Shown here: piece by piece, positions 42,865 through 59,787 of the stretch
How positions within the stretch are numbered: position 1 is the first letter of the stretch
Layout of the letters: each line of letters starts with the position of its first letter
Source of the DNA: Xestospongia muta
Lineage: Eukaryota > Porifera > Demospongiae > Haplosclerida > Petrosiidae
DNA: 64,000 bases
Reading direction: 5' to 3'
NCBI GenBank assembly: GCA_963693285.1
Contig: OY848928.1
Span: forward strand, 5,795,827-5,859,826
Notes under the pieces: model-generated
What the model was told of the DNA's origin: nothing
Database searches by the model: none
The model's input: only the letters and a program-made list of their open reading frames with translations
Position numbers and translations under genes: made by a program

Positions 42865-44099
42865 CTAAAGTTTATTGAAGGCAGCGATATCAACACTTTG
42901 GACCTATATATGTGAAGGAGATGTGCTTAGTAGCTCATAAAATAAAATACTCACATAATCTTCAAATCTTGTAATTTCTTCTTCAAGAAAATCTGTTCCA
43001 ATCTTCTCATCCTCAACAACACAATTGATTTGTAGTTTCTGTATACCATATGCCACAGGTACAAGTTTAGCTAATTATGTTAACGTCAACAAACACACAC
43101 ATATTTCAATTTATTTTACATGCTTTCCATATGAGGCCATCTGTCTCAATACTTCGTACACACTTCTCTAATTCATTCATATCTAAATTACATAGAATGT
43201 AATAGTATTGTGTGACCACACCCACCTGTTTCATCGTCCCACTATTAATTCACAAGACATATTATATTATAATAATTGTAATAACATACTGGTTTAACTT
43301 CTAATATGATACTTGATTTAGCCACAATAGCTGGCTCTGAAAACAAATAAAAAATAACTCATCATTTCAAAACTTACTGTTTGATTTCTTTTCCTTGTAA
43401 GCTGCTACTCTTTCTTGCTTAACTTTCTCAGCAAGATCCTCATCCTAGGACAATATAATATAATGATGTAATGTCACGCCCACCTCATCTGATCCAAACA
43501 AGTCAAAATCATCCTCCTCTTCATCTTTTTTGACTTCATTTGTTGTCCTTTGTTTTGTCTTTAGGAAGAAACACCCAATATATGTATTATACTAGTACTG
43601 GTATTACCTGATGTGGTAATAAGACATTACTTAATTGTTGTTCAAGGTATTCAACTCCTACAAGAATAACACAGCATATACATATATACATATATATTTT
43701 TTATACGTTTTGTGAGTGCAGCATTTGCTTTCTCTAATTTTGTTACACGATTTTCTAATTCAACTTGTGTACTGGTCGGTTTTGATGGCTACACATCAAA
43801 TAACACATTATATTGCAATTGTAGTTACTTACAATAGCACGCAAACTCTCTTGGATCTTTGATTTAGCCTCAACAATAAAAGAACTAATATCTGACTTTG
43901 CTGGAGTAATCCCTTTACCCTGTAATATGGTCATTACAAATTAGAATTTAGTAATAATTACTTGAATTTTTAAGCCACAATGTTTATCAGCTATAATCTC
44001 CTGGTATTTTCTCTCAGCATCTTCGTACTTCAGTTTGTCCATCCAAACACTTAAAACTAAAGACTGGGCAAGTAATCTCTCTTGTTGTGAAGTAGCCAT
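42865..44099 (-). CDS. EEF1D: Elongation factor 1-delta (eEF1B guanine exchange subunit)
   Basis: Guanine nucleotide exchange subunit for eEF1A in translation elongation. Starts at 44099 ([21 protein letters not shown]). A leucine-zipper-like coil ([19 protein letters not shown], near 43750) identifies delta rather than beta. The acidic CAGE-type region [21 protein letters not shown] is at about 43450-43530 and the exchange domain runs to the end: [66 protein letters not shown]. Short exons and 40-60 nt introns. Converges on EBAG9 (56 bp between stops) and diverges from ASAP (101 bp between starts). Confidence 0.93.
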
Positions 44100-44200
44100 T
44101 TTGCAAATATTACACGTGGAGGCATGATAGTTCTGTAATGTGATTGGTCAAAACTTCTAAGAAGGTGTGTACATTTATCGAGTGAAAAGGGAGTTCGATC
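44100..44200. promoter_or_regulatory. 101-bp divergent region EEF1D/ASAP
   Basis: Head-to-head starts 101 bp apart with a CACGTG core (ttaCACGTGga, near 44112) and a GATTGG inverted CCAAT box (near 44141). Suggests a shared housekeeping promoter; inferred. Confidence 0.5.
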
Positions 44201-48457
<4,257 letters not shown>

Positions 48458-48789
48458 GTCCCCAGTCCCTTTATCAAGATAGTATATGTCACATTGTGTG
48501 TGTATAAATATGTGACTATTTTTAACATTTTTAATAGCTTTATTTATTGTTACTAGAATATTGAGTTATGATTTGTTTTATTCATTTTTTAGAATCAGTT
48601 CTTTATTAATAAAGTATATTTTACAAAATATTTATCTTGTTTAAAGATAAACATTGAAGCACAAACTATAAGAGAGTAGTATACATTGTAGTAAGTATAG
48701 TGAGAATAGAAGTGGGTGTGTCTAGTGAACAAATGTTAATGTTTACAGTTACAATAATATTATAGTACATTATAATAATGTCAATGTTA

Positions 48790-49811
48790 CTACAGCAACT
48801 TGTGTGTGGGAACTGTCTGATCTATTTCTGTTTTTAGTGGTATTGGTGACTCTTCCTGGGATGGTGGATGTTTTAGCCAAGGATGATGACTAACTGCTTC
48901 AGCACTTGGTCTTTGTGATGGTTCATAATTTAGTAATGAGTTAATAAGAGAGCGTGCTAAATAGGATATGGTATGTGGCATGATGTAATGACCAGAACGA
49001 ATCTTGACAAATAAGTCTTGTGGGTTCACGTCAAAAAAAGGATAGTGTCCTACCAACAATGTGTAAAGGATTATACCAGCACTCCACATATCAGCTGCTC
49101 GGCCTGAATAAGGTCCTGGATGTAGCATCTCGGGAGCAACATAAGCTGGGCAACCATGTCGGTCATTAAGTAAGTCTCCTCTATATGTAGTGCTATCAAC
49201 GAAAACAGCATCTTCTAAATCTGAAAGTGCTATTAATAAACTAAAAAGAAAAACAGTTAAATTAATTTTCAATTTCAAGTTACTTACTTAGAAGTATCTG
49301 TAAAAATAAATTTTTTTAGTTTGAGGTCTCGTAAAACAAGTCCATGTTTGTGGGCGTGGTCAATTACTTTGATAATCTGTCGAAAATAAATGCAAGCTTG
49401 CATTTCAGATAGTCGTTTGTTTTGTTTTAAGTAACCATGGAGATCTCCGAAGAAAATTGGACGTACTACAACTGCTTCTTGGTCTACAATACATACATCT
49501 ACTGGCTGATGAACTCCTTCAATTGCCGTCATAATGAGAGGGGCTAACTCAGAGAAACGACCTAAAGGATACACTTTAGATGTGAACACAAACCCAGTCT
49601 GCATGTCAAAACAAGGTATTAGTCCTGTCTCAGAAGCTCTTGTATCAAGTTGGTATCTTCCTACGATTCTTTTAAAACAATTTTTTTGTGTTTCGAGAGT
49701 GTGGAGATGGTGGTCCTCCGAAGTTCTTTTAAAGTCTAGCTTTAAAGCTGATACTAGTCCTTGCTCGGTTCCCACATAATCATTGTTTGTGAGGCCCGTC
49801 ACTGTGTACAT
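48790..49811 (-). CDS. TRIB: Tribbles pseudokinase (TRIB)
   Basis: Scaffold pseudokinase that directs the COP1 ubiquitin ligase to substrates such as C/EBP factors and tunes AKT/MAPK signalling. Two exons, 49288-49811 and 48790-49240, 324 aa. Kinase-like lobe: FTSKVYPLGRF (Lys equivalent), FFGDLHGYLKQNKRLSE, GLVLRDLKLKKFIF (catalytic loop with family-typical LRDLKLxKF), SDLEDAV in place of DFG (loss of the metal-binding Asp motif, as in all Tribbles), HGCPAYVAPEML, DMWSAGIILYTLLVGHYPF. The C-terminal tail carries DQTVP (48808-48822), a COP1-binding VP motif. The start at 49811 is the first ATG of the frame. The N-terminus lacks the Ser/Pro-rich PEST-like stretch common in vertebrate paralogs. 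Confidence 0.9.
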
Positions 49812-50547
49812 ATAAACACGTCTGGTCCAGAATAGCGCAAAAAGAAACGGTTTGAGTTTGATATATTTAAAATACGACAGCGTCCGAAACTACCCAGCAC
49901 CGGAGTGGAGAGATGAGTTTTCTCTCAAGAGTCTTCGCGAGGTTTTCCTCAGTAAACTTTATACTCTGCCTGCATACCTTTCTCTGTCAATCTGGTTATT
50001 TCAGATCAGAGTATTGCCGCTGATTTGTGTAAGTCACCCTTTCTTGAATGGACGCAGAGGTGCTGAATAATATCAGAGTCTTGCGCAATTTGAATTTTTG
50101 ATAATACAGTCTATTTATACGCAATACTACGTGTAACTATCAATATTAATTAATACGTATCCATATAATTTATACGTGTGGTAATACACAAGCGTAGGAC
50201 GTAATATATCGTATAAATAAACTGCACAATCACCATAACAACACATAATTGTACCTTGCATCATATTCCCCTCCCCTACATGGAAGCCACGTATTGTGAT
50301 GTATTGTTATTCATAAATTATAGATCTGATTTCATTAGACACTCATGACATGTATGGTCATATAACTGTTGTGTCAGATAAACATCATCAGCTGTGCTGG
50401 CCAGATCAAATTACTATAATAATTATTAAACTATGAACAAAATAATAAATAAAATGTTCATTTATTACTAAGTATGATTTCTTAATATCTCTTGAATCAT
50501 ACTGATTATACCAATAATATATATAACATCATGTGATCAAACGAGTT
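49812..50547. other. TRIB upstream region and TRIB-UBR5 intergenic gap
   Basis: 736 bp. The part next to TRIB (49812-50090) is GC-richer and holds TATAAAG on the minus strand at 49957-49963, about 150 bp before the TRIB ATG, a possible core promoter. An open frame on the plus strand here has no gene-like features. 50100-50540 is AT-rich and appears empty; it would hold the 3' UTR end of UBR5. Confidence 0.5.
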
Positions 50548-53500
50548 TTAAATGAAACCAAATGTCTTTATTTTAATGGCTGCCAATAATTTTGCCTTTA
50601 AAAGTACTTTACTAGAATAGAGTGGGAGATATAATCGTGAGATACAAGTATTAGATGTTGGAAGGTGTTGGTCATCAGCTGGTCGTATAGTGATACTAGG
50701 AGCTGGTTGATAAGCCTCTGGATTAGCTGGCATTACGGGTGAACTAGTCCAAAAGTAAAGAAGATCTTGACGTTCTCTGTTGTTCATTCTCTCCACTATT
50801 GACCAAAACCAAGTTTTAAACTTACTAATTTGGTCTGAGCCTTTACCTAAGAGAGAGAGAAAGAGAGCTATTAGAGTAGTTATTAACAAACTATCATACG
50901 GCTTTCATCTGAGAATGTAGTGATTTTTTTCAAAATATCTAAGTCCACTTGTTGACAACCACACAATAACAATCTCAAATCTTCTGCAGTTAGTCCATCC
51001 AAAACTTGCGACGGGAGTACATCCCATAAACCAGACCTCATAGCCTTAATAAAAAAATATTTTCATTTTCAAACTATTATTTTAACATTCCTAGACCATA
51101 ACATCCTCATTCTTGGATCTTCACATCCTCATTCTCAGGACATACCTGTAATGGTTCCTCAATAACTCGTATCATTCTAAGTTCTGCATAAAGTTGAACA
51201 TATTTATATACATCAACAGATTTAACAGATTTGTCAGAGGGAGAAGATAAGAGACAATGTGTTGCTCCGCCCTCATACTCTCCGAGAGTCACTTGCCAAC
51301 TGAGATCTACACAATGGATGCATAGACTATACAAATGGACAGATAACTCACCCATATCTTTCATACTGTTGTGATCTTGTCTAGCAGACACTATCAATTT
51401 ACGTAGACCTTCATATAAGATAGGATCAAAGAAGGCTAAGTCATGCCACGAAACCTGTACATGTAACATAGAGGTCAATTCACACCACTTTTTACTGGTT
51501 TCAACAAGGTACTTTTTATTTCTTAATGTTTCAGTTGTTATAAGAGTGCTTTCAATATAAATTTTATTAACCACATCAATCTTAGCAACCACAGTATCCT
51601 AGCAACTGTCAAAACATTACCTTCTTGTTAAGTAGATATTTGTAGATGTGACGACAAAGTGGGAGGGGCATCATCTCAGAATGAAGTAGGGCTAAACCAA
51701 TCACTCTAGAAAAGGCAGTAATGATATTCATAGCTTTAAATAATTACCTTCCTATATTACGATAAGCATTCAATCTTGAGGCAGTATGAGAACCAACCCG
51801 TATGGAATAGAATCCAGGTTTTCCAGGTTGATAAAATAATGGTACTAGCTCTCCAATAGTTGAATTGTGGTCCATTCCTTCATCATGTCCACCAACGAGA
51901 TCATCGAGAACCTCAGTAACTGTATAGATAATAGATAAAAACCACACACACTAATCACTTACATGTTAAGGCTCGACCAGTATGAGATAAACGATGATCC
52001 AATTCTGGAAGATTGTTCTCTGATAACACTGCCTACATAACAGTGTGTCCATTAAACCATCTATCCATCCATCCATTACCTCAGCTACAGCAGTAAAGAA
52101 ACTACGTACGACTCCAGAACCTTCTCCTTGCTCATTTCTGAAGGACACTCTTAGTCGATGAACACACAATGGCTGTTGATTAGCACCAACACGATGAAAC
52201 TCACACTGGTCATTTAAACGTCTAAAGAGTTCTGGTAGAAGTCTTTCTCTCTCTCTATCAACCTAACAAGTCAGACACAATGATACATTGTAATATTTTC
52301 AATTACATCTATTTGAAGATCCCTGTGTGATGAAGAACGAAGTTGGTCCATTTCTCGACGAAGTTCTCTTTCAGTTACTTCAAATCCTTGTAATTGATGG
52401 AAAATGGAATAACGATGACGACCCAAGGTATCAGAAAACACACGACCTAATAGCTCAACAGTCATACACCAACGACCAAGAAGAACACAGGCAGCAAGTG
52501 AATGACTTGTCTCACAAAATACTTGGTCATCAGAGAGAACTAAAAAGATAGATAACCACACCTCTTAATAATTACAAGCAGTTATACCTGTTGGATTAGT
52601 GTCAGTGACGTGAGTAGTACCTCTGTTAAGACTAACTTGAACTTGAACAATGTGTCGAATCAATGGATAAAAATGAGGGGGCGTTAAGGAGGTTTGAGGC
52701 CACACCTCTAAAATCTCTTGATGATTATAACCAAACATAATTTCTTTAGTTTGTCTGATTAAAATTGATAAGTACAAATAATATACCAATATGTATAACT
52801 TACCTGGGGTGAAGTAATTGTGGTCGTTCAGCCAGAGGTAGTGCTTCCCCTAGCGGTGCAAATGGTGAAGGAGGAGGATAACTTATACAAACAGTTGATG
52901 AAGACCTTCGAAAGAACCTTCTTTGTCCTTCAGAGGATATGACACCAGTTGATCTATCATTAAAGAGATTATAAGCACAATAGAACAAGATAATATAATT
53001 TACCTAGTTTGTGGAGGGTCTGTATGAGTTAATAAATATATCAGTGATTCTAATACCCAAGCAACATGTTCCATACGAGCTACATCCAGACCAGGTAAAA
53101 TGCCTCCATGTTCGTTGGTCTCTGCTCTCATTAGACTGAGAATATAACTAAGAAAACTTCGTCGACTTTCTAATCCAGGTGAATCTGAAGATCTGCTAGA
53201 ACCGGTCGTAGAGAGATGAGTAGATGGGCGTGGCAGATCTACTGGTTCTCCTGTCCATCCAGTATTTAGAGCACATCCAAGCCGAAGTTGAGCCTCAGTA
53301 CTGTCCATTACAGTTGCTACCCACTGCCACACTTGTTCTAAACCTTCCCATATAACAGAATGTATCTATAATATGTTATATAATTAGTTTATTGTCAATA
53401 AAATGTTACCCTTTCTCTATCATATGGGAGTGGCTGTAGAACAAAAGGTGGGTGTGGTCCATCTAGTAATAGATTGTCTTGTAATTCTGTAATGAGTCGT

Positions 53501-56500
53501 ACAAGGAAAGAAAATGCTTGACTTAGCAGTGACACACTCGTATTGTAACTATGATTATCTCTATAATAACAAGATCACATTAAGATCACTAATATACAAA
53601 TATCATACCGTCCACCAGTTCTAGAGAACTTCTTGGCTGTATTTGATGTTTCTGGTAAGGCCCAATGGGTAGCTCCCATGACACGTGAAGTCACTAATGT
53701 TTCTCCACCTCCTCCTAATGTGTATGACTCCTCTTCCATGTCCCCTCCATCAATAATAGATGCCTCGTCACCCACACTTTCTAAATCTTCTCCATCACTA
53801 CTTTCCTAATTATTGGGAGGGGCACTAGGCATGAAATTACCACAAAACCACACCCACTTGATCAGAAAAGAATGGTATAGGTCCTGATCCTACAGTAGCA
53901 GTAGATGAGGCATCTCCATGAGTATGTGTTTCTTCACCCTCTCCAACTTCACTCTCACTGTCACTTACTACTCCTTCTCCTCCACCACCACCTCCTCCTC
54001 CTCCAGTACCCGATATACCTCCACCAGTTGATCCTGCTTCACTAGCATTAGCTCCAGACACAACAGGTGCTTTAGTTTGACGATATAAATTAGCCGAGGG
54101 TAACGTGAACATCTCCTCAGCAACCTTGTATTTGTCACTCATCAATGAAGGCAAAAAAGGACGTGCCACGCCCATACATACAGGCAATATAATAGCACGT
54201 GTAGTGGTTACTAGTTCAGGAAGTGCTAAAGGAGCTAGTGATGACAATACAAAGATGGCTTCTTTATATATCGAAGAGTGATCACCTTCACTAGTACTAC
54301 AGTAGATAGTATTAAACAACTATATTATTATTAATATGCACCTTTTTCTTTTATTATTTGCAATAACATCTGTTCCACTAATTTTTTCCAACTCACAGAT
54401 TACAAATACTCGAAGTATTGAACGTAGAAAACGCTGACATGACAGTACAGCTTCTTCATCATTTCTTTCAGGAGATATTCTGCTGACTAATGTAGTCAGT
54501 AATGTCTCTACAAACTATAATTGTAGTTAATATTGTATAAAGATTAATTATTTACTCACTGAGTGAGTGGTCTTTGATAATAATGTGTATGATAGACAGT
54601 CCAAATGTTTTGTACTTGATTGAGCCTTTAAAATACGATGTTGTTCCAAGGGTGATAAGAAAAATGGCCACACCCCTCCTCCTCCACCTCCTCCCCCCTC
54701 ACTAGTTTCACCCTCACAAAGTAAAGCTGCTCTAACACTAGGCCAATCTTCCATCACCTCCATCAAAACACGATTAGCAAATCTGGTGATATCATTATGA
54801 CATCATTACAACATCATCGACAACTTACTTTGGAGGGTTAAAATTATGCACAGGGACTTCAGCATGAGAGCTTTCAAAACGAGATGTACGTTGGCGAAGT
54901 GAAGAACTAGTTTTCTTTCCTGTCCACTGACCTTGCTCTCGTCGTTGCCTAGCAACAGTACCTAGGGAGAGGAGCTATTCAATTAAAGGAACTTTCATAC
55001 TTACCAATAAGCATTCCCAATAGATGTTCACCACGAGCATTAGTATGTGAAGAGAGAAAGTTCAGCCCTAATAGTTTATGAAGTAGCAACATACGAGTCG
55101 AGTCATCTCCTTGTGCTAATGCTTGACAACTACATTTCTCCCAACAATCACAATAAGCATTGGGTGAGGCTCTTTTGAAGCTACAATCATGACCACGATG
55201 ACATGTATAGGCACATTCAGTACAACAACATAAACTGCCAGTCAAACCACACGTACGACATTCAAATATGTCCTAAAATATAGGAAAGTCAGGTGAACTA
55301 GGTCAAGTTCTAGTCACTAACTTGGTGTATATGTTCCTCTCCAGTCCAAGTAAAGGAACATGGATCATTATGACATAGAATAAATAAAGGATTGTCATCA
55401 AGATGACTACTTGAAGGATATATCATTGTAGAAAGTAACTCCTCGTCTCCATCAGTTAAATTGTGAGCCAATTCCAGTAAATGCAAGGCAACATTATAAC
55501 TCTAATTAACAAAGATGATATAAATATATAGTGTAGTTTAACTAGCTTACTTTACTGGCTACTGCTGCCATAAAAGGTGTGTAACCAGTTAAATTGATCT
55601 CTGTTAGAAGATCAATGAATGTATCATGAAATAAACTTGATAAAGACGAGAGATGACTTAATAATGACAATATGGCCGACTCTCGATCTTCTCTCTCAGT
55701 CTCTTCAATTTCTTCTTCACTTCCAATATTATCAACACCTATATTCCATAATCTAGACTCTATTAATAGGAGGTGGACTCAATAATGATCCAAAAATGGG
55801 TGGAGCTAACCTGATGTTGAAGCTAATTGCAATGCCTGATGCATTATTTCACGCAATCCAGTTGGTTGAGTGGGACGACCACGCCCACTGTTATTATGAG
55901 CAGTAGGAGTTGGAGGTACAGGAGAAGCAAGAGATGCTAACAGATGAAGGATATTACAACCACCATGTGTTCTCTCTCTAAGATATTGTTCAACATCTAT
56001 ATTATATAGATTATAAAGGACCAATAAATAATCACATTTACCACCTGGTGAGGGTAGTTTTTGGAGAAACTCTTTCAATGCTGATAAATTAGCTTGTCTC
56101 AGTAAAGGTATTAATTGTTGTGGTTGAAATACCATAGCTACTAATACTTGTTTAGAGGAGAAAGGAGTGTTAGTAATAGCTTGTACTGGAGGTAAATTCT
56201 AATGAATAATTATAAGATATTAATATTGTTTATATATCTATCTTACTAGTAATGGTAGTTGTTTCATACCACCCATACTGTCTTTTGCTAGTGGGTATAA
56301 CCCTCCAGACGAATCAACTAATAGCCATAATGATAGACCTAAAGATATTAATTGCATGGGAGGGGGATTTAAAGGTGGGCGTGGCAACAATTGGAGAGAC
56401 AAAAAATGAGCTGATGGCTCTGGAAAATTACATGATAATGATAATTTAGTAGTTTCCAAATTAAAAGTACAGCAGGAGAGTGTCCCTATAATTAGCCTTT

Positions 56501-59257
56501 CAATTAATAATGTTTACATGTAGTTGATGTACCTTGATTAGCTATTATCACATATATACCTCTCATATCAGCAGTTAATGCTAAAACATTACTTTCTGGA
56601 GTTAACTTTAATTTTTTAGGTGTTGTCTGGACACAAACTGGATCAAAACTGGTACCAGTTCCTGGTATGACCTAATTGATACATACATTATATAAATGAC
56701 ACATTAAGTAGCACAAACCACTAAATCATCTCGACGTAATAGACGACAATGAGATAATACACTCTTATCACCTTCTTCATCTGGGCCCTCCCCCTCATTA
56801 AGAGTAGGAAACAGTACAGCTGCATATAGACCATCTAATTTGACAACTGTACCAAGAGGAGTTGACGAGAGAGGAGGAGAAAGAAACACAACATCACGCA
56901 ACGACCACAGTTCCTCTATTTCCTTTTTATTCTCTTCAGTCTCTTCTTCTTCATCAAATGGGTGTGGTCTTTTATTTCCTATAAAAGTCAACTTTATATG
57001 TTGCCATAGCAACAAGACTGCACCTACCAATAGATGGACCTGGTTGTGATAAATCTCTTTGATCTACTTCCATTGCCTCTATCCTCTCACTAGAAACATC
57101 ATCAATAATTTTAAATCGACATTTTTCACTTAAAGAGAATACAGATTCTTGCAATATACCACATTTCAATGTTGACCCTTTGATATAAATACCACGACAT
57201 CCCGATGAATAAATAGGACGTGAGCGGAGACACACTTGAGAGCCTTCTTGAACAGTGTCACTTTTAGCCCCTCCCCCTCCTCCACTAAGCATTGAGCCAT
57301 TATGATGAAAAGATCTGTTCTTATCTTGGACTTGAGATATAAGTAATTTTCTCTCAGAAAATGGGAGGACACCCCTATAATTACATCAATAACAACAATT
57401 ACTATCAATTATATCTTACCACCAATAAATTCTTCCAGACTCTGTGTAGATTGTAGAAAATAATTCACATGTTGTTAAATAGACAACAGTTTCCCCAGCT
57501 AACTCAGTAAAAGAAGAAGCTACATGCTCTAAACATTGTCCATATCTTGCAACAGTTGGATCTAACCAAGTAGCTATTTTACCAGAAACAGTAACTACAC
57601 TTGCTCTAAGAACACGAGCTGATAAATATCGTATCACTTCTTCTTGAAGGCCAAGTTCAATAGAACGTGGATGAGGTGTTGATGGAGGGAGCAAACATGA
57701 CCATTGCCAGCCAAACAACTGACCTTTATCATCAACAGCTAAAAGTTCTGATGAAGTAGCAGCTATGATTGAAAATCTCTTAGAATCCTAATGAGGGGTG
57801 TGGTTATAAATCTAACTTGTTAATACTTACATCTCCTTCTCTCCAACATGAATGTGTCCCAAAATGAACTGATGTTGTATTAGAGCTCTCTTTACCTTGA
57901 CCACACCCCTTTGTTTTACCACCAGATAGAGAAGACGTTGATGGTCCTCCACTAGATGAGGTAGCACCATTCCCTGTGGCTGCACGATCAGCTAAAGTCA
58001 CCCAAGAACGAATTTCTTGAGCAACTAATGGATCACTATAAATGGCTGAAGGTCGTCCTTCTCTACGAAATGTTTCATCTCTATTACGACCAGACATTAT
58101 TAATAATTCTTCTAAATCATCTTCTCCCAGAGCCCCTGATCCAAGTAGCGTCAATAATTCATCTAATTATATTAAATTAAATTATGGTTACCATGGTTAC
58201 ACAACTACCTCCAGAAGGAACAAGAGCAATGTCTTCTTCACTAACTCCGCCCTCATCATCATCTCGACTCAACAGATTATTAACAGCAGTATTGACATCA
58301 AGATTCTGATTAACAGATCATCCATTCAACATTTATCCATTCAACATTTATCCATTCAACATTTATCCATTAACCATTTATCCATTCAACATTTATCCAT
58401 TAACCATTTATCCATTCAACATTTATCCATTAACCATTTATCCATTCAACATTTATCCATTAACCATTTATCCATTCAACATTTATCCATTAACCATTTA
58501 TCCATTCAACATTTATCCATTCATCCATCCGTCCATTTGCACTTACAGTACGTTGTAATTCTCTAATTACTACATCTCGTGATTTCCCTTGTAGCACGGC
58601 CATTGCTTCTTCAATAAGTTCCTCTGGAATTTCAGACACAGGCACAACAGGAGCACGAGATAACAGAGTACGTCCCAGTCTATCAGGACGACGTTCTATT
58701 CTTCGCGCACTTAATCTTCCTCTTCGTGAGATAAGGTTACTAAATCGTTGACTATAAAATAATTAATAAATTATCATAAAGATCATAAACTCACGCAAAT
58801 GACGAGAATCCTTGGGGCTCATGGTCACCACGAGGTGAATCCCCCCTAGACATGACATTACTAGTTGAACCACCTTCCTCCTCACTAAGTATGAAATGAT
58901 TACATCTAATAACCACACCCCTTGATCACACCTTTTCTCTTTAGGTAACTCATTTGTTAAAGAATAAGGAATTCGATAGACGCGGCCATCATCCATTAAC
59001 AGAACAAAATGAGTTGTTGCTACAACAACCTGTTTAACAGCCACACCTACTAATTCTGACCTGTAAAACAGTTATGACTCTTAAATAAAATGATCATCAC
59101 ACTGACTGAAACTGTCCAGAACGACCTGTATCTTGACATAATCCTTTCAATCTGAGAAAAGAGAGATAACTATTTGTATAAAGTAAAGATACCTTGCAGT
59201 CAATTGAGAAGCTGTCGAAATATAACTATGAGAGAAACACTTCACTTGAACAGCCAT
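50548..59257 (-). CDS. UBR5: HECT E3 ubiquitin ligase UBR5 (EDD/hyd)
   Basis: Very large nuclear/cytosolic N-degron E3 ligase. About 40 exons. Starts at 59257 ([12 protein letters not shown]). Order: RCC1-like beta-propeller (59000-56200: [47 protein letters not shown]) with an embedded UBA ([23 protein letters not shown], near 58250-58560); UBR box (54980-55330: [31 protein letters not shown]); the PLAEAIPLADRPQLL-type patch ([17 protein letters not shown], near 52820); and HECT domain (52250-50548: [65 protein letters not shown] with the catalytic Cys at 50644-50646, C-terminal FGFI). The MLLE/PABC domain present in animal UBR5 is not seen. Confidence 0.94.
58315..58535 (+). repeat. 30-bp TCCATTCAACATTTA repeat
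   Basis: About seven copies of a 30-bp unit, TCCATTCAACATTTA followed by TCCATTAACCATTTA, fill a UBR5 intron. The plus-strand open frame (HLSIQHLSI) is an artefact. Confidence 0.92.
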
Positions 59258-59319
59258 AGTACCACCACATGCATAATGGGCATTAATTAGAATGAAATGG
59301 GCATTAGTTAGAACTCAGT
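59258..59319. promoter_or_regulatory. 62-bp bidirectional promoter UBR5/PYGO-like
   Basis: Divergent start codons only 62 bp apart, the shortest clearly non-overlapping spacing in the window apart from THEG/EBAG9. It contains two direct copies of ATGGGCATTA-like sequence (about 59275-59285 and 59297-59307). Transcription start sites presumably lie within or beyond the partner's first exon. Confidence 0.5.
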
Positions 59320-59674
59320 ATGTCCTCTGAAGAAGATAGAAGTGATCTTGAAGAGGTTTTTAACTTAAAATTTATTAGTTGAGTGTCCATATCTTTTTTA
59401 TTAGGAGGATGAGCAGGAACTTGGACACAAAGTGGCTCGCCCTCTTAATGATTTTCCCTGTGGTATATGTGACGAGGAAGTGAAAGATGAAGATGAAGGT
59501 ATTCAGTGTGAGAGTGGGTGTGAAAAGTGGTATCATCGACAATGTGCCGGTATGAGTAAACTTGCATATGATCTTTTGACTCGTGAAGATAATGCTGAGT
59601 GGGCGTGTGACACATGTATTGAACACAAGACAATACCAATGACTAAGATGGTCCCTATCCCACTACCACCATGA
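59320..59674 (+). CDS. PYGO: Short Pygopus-like PHD finger protein
   Basis: PHD finger of Pygopus type, which in Wnt signalling reads H3K4me and binds BCL9/Legless. Two exons, 59320-59355 and 59405-59674, 101 aa. After an acidic start (MSSEEDRSDLEEEDEQEL) comes PCGICDEEVKDEDEGIQC, ESGCEKWYHRQCAGMSKLAY, REDNAEWACDTC and the family-typical exit IPMTKM. All C4HC3 zinc ligands are visible. Vertebrate and fly Pygopus proteins are about 400-800 aa with an N-terminal homology domain (NHD); none is present here. So it is either a PHD-only Pygopus or another gene with a Pygopus-type PHD. Start is 62 bp from UBR5; stop is 113 bp from the desaturase stop. Confidence 0.82.
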
Positions 59675-59787
59675 CGTGTTTCCATAGCAACACATATTGG
59701 TAAATACAATGTTATTACATTTATAAACTTGCATAATTTAAAACATGTCAATAAAAGCAGACAATATACGTAATAGACATATTTTTG

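Noticed and set aside
49852..50070. 72-codon plus-strand frame upstream of Tribbles
   Set aside because: No splice partner or family similarity; more likely promoter and 5' UTR sequence of the minus-strand TRIB gene.
58042..58566. 174-codon plus-strand frame with HLSIQ repeats
   Set aside because: Arises from UBR5 antisense plus the 30-bp TCCATT repeat.
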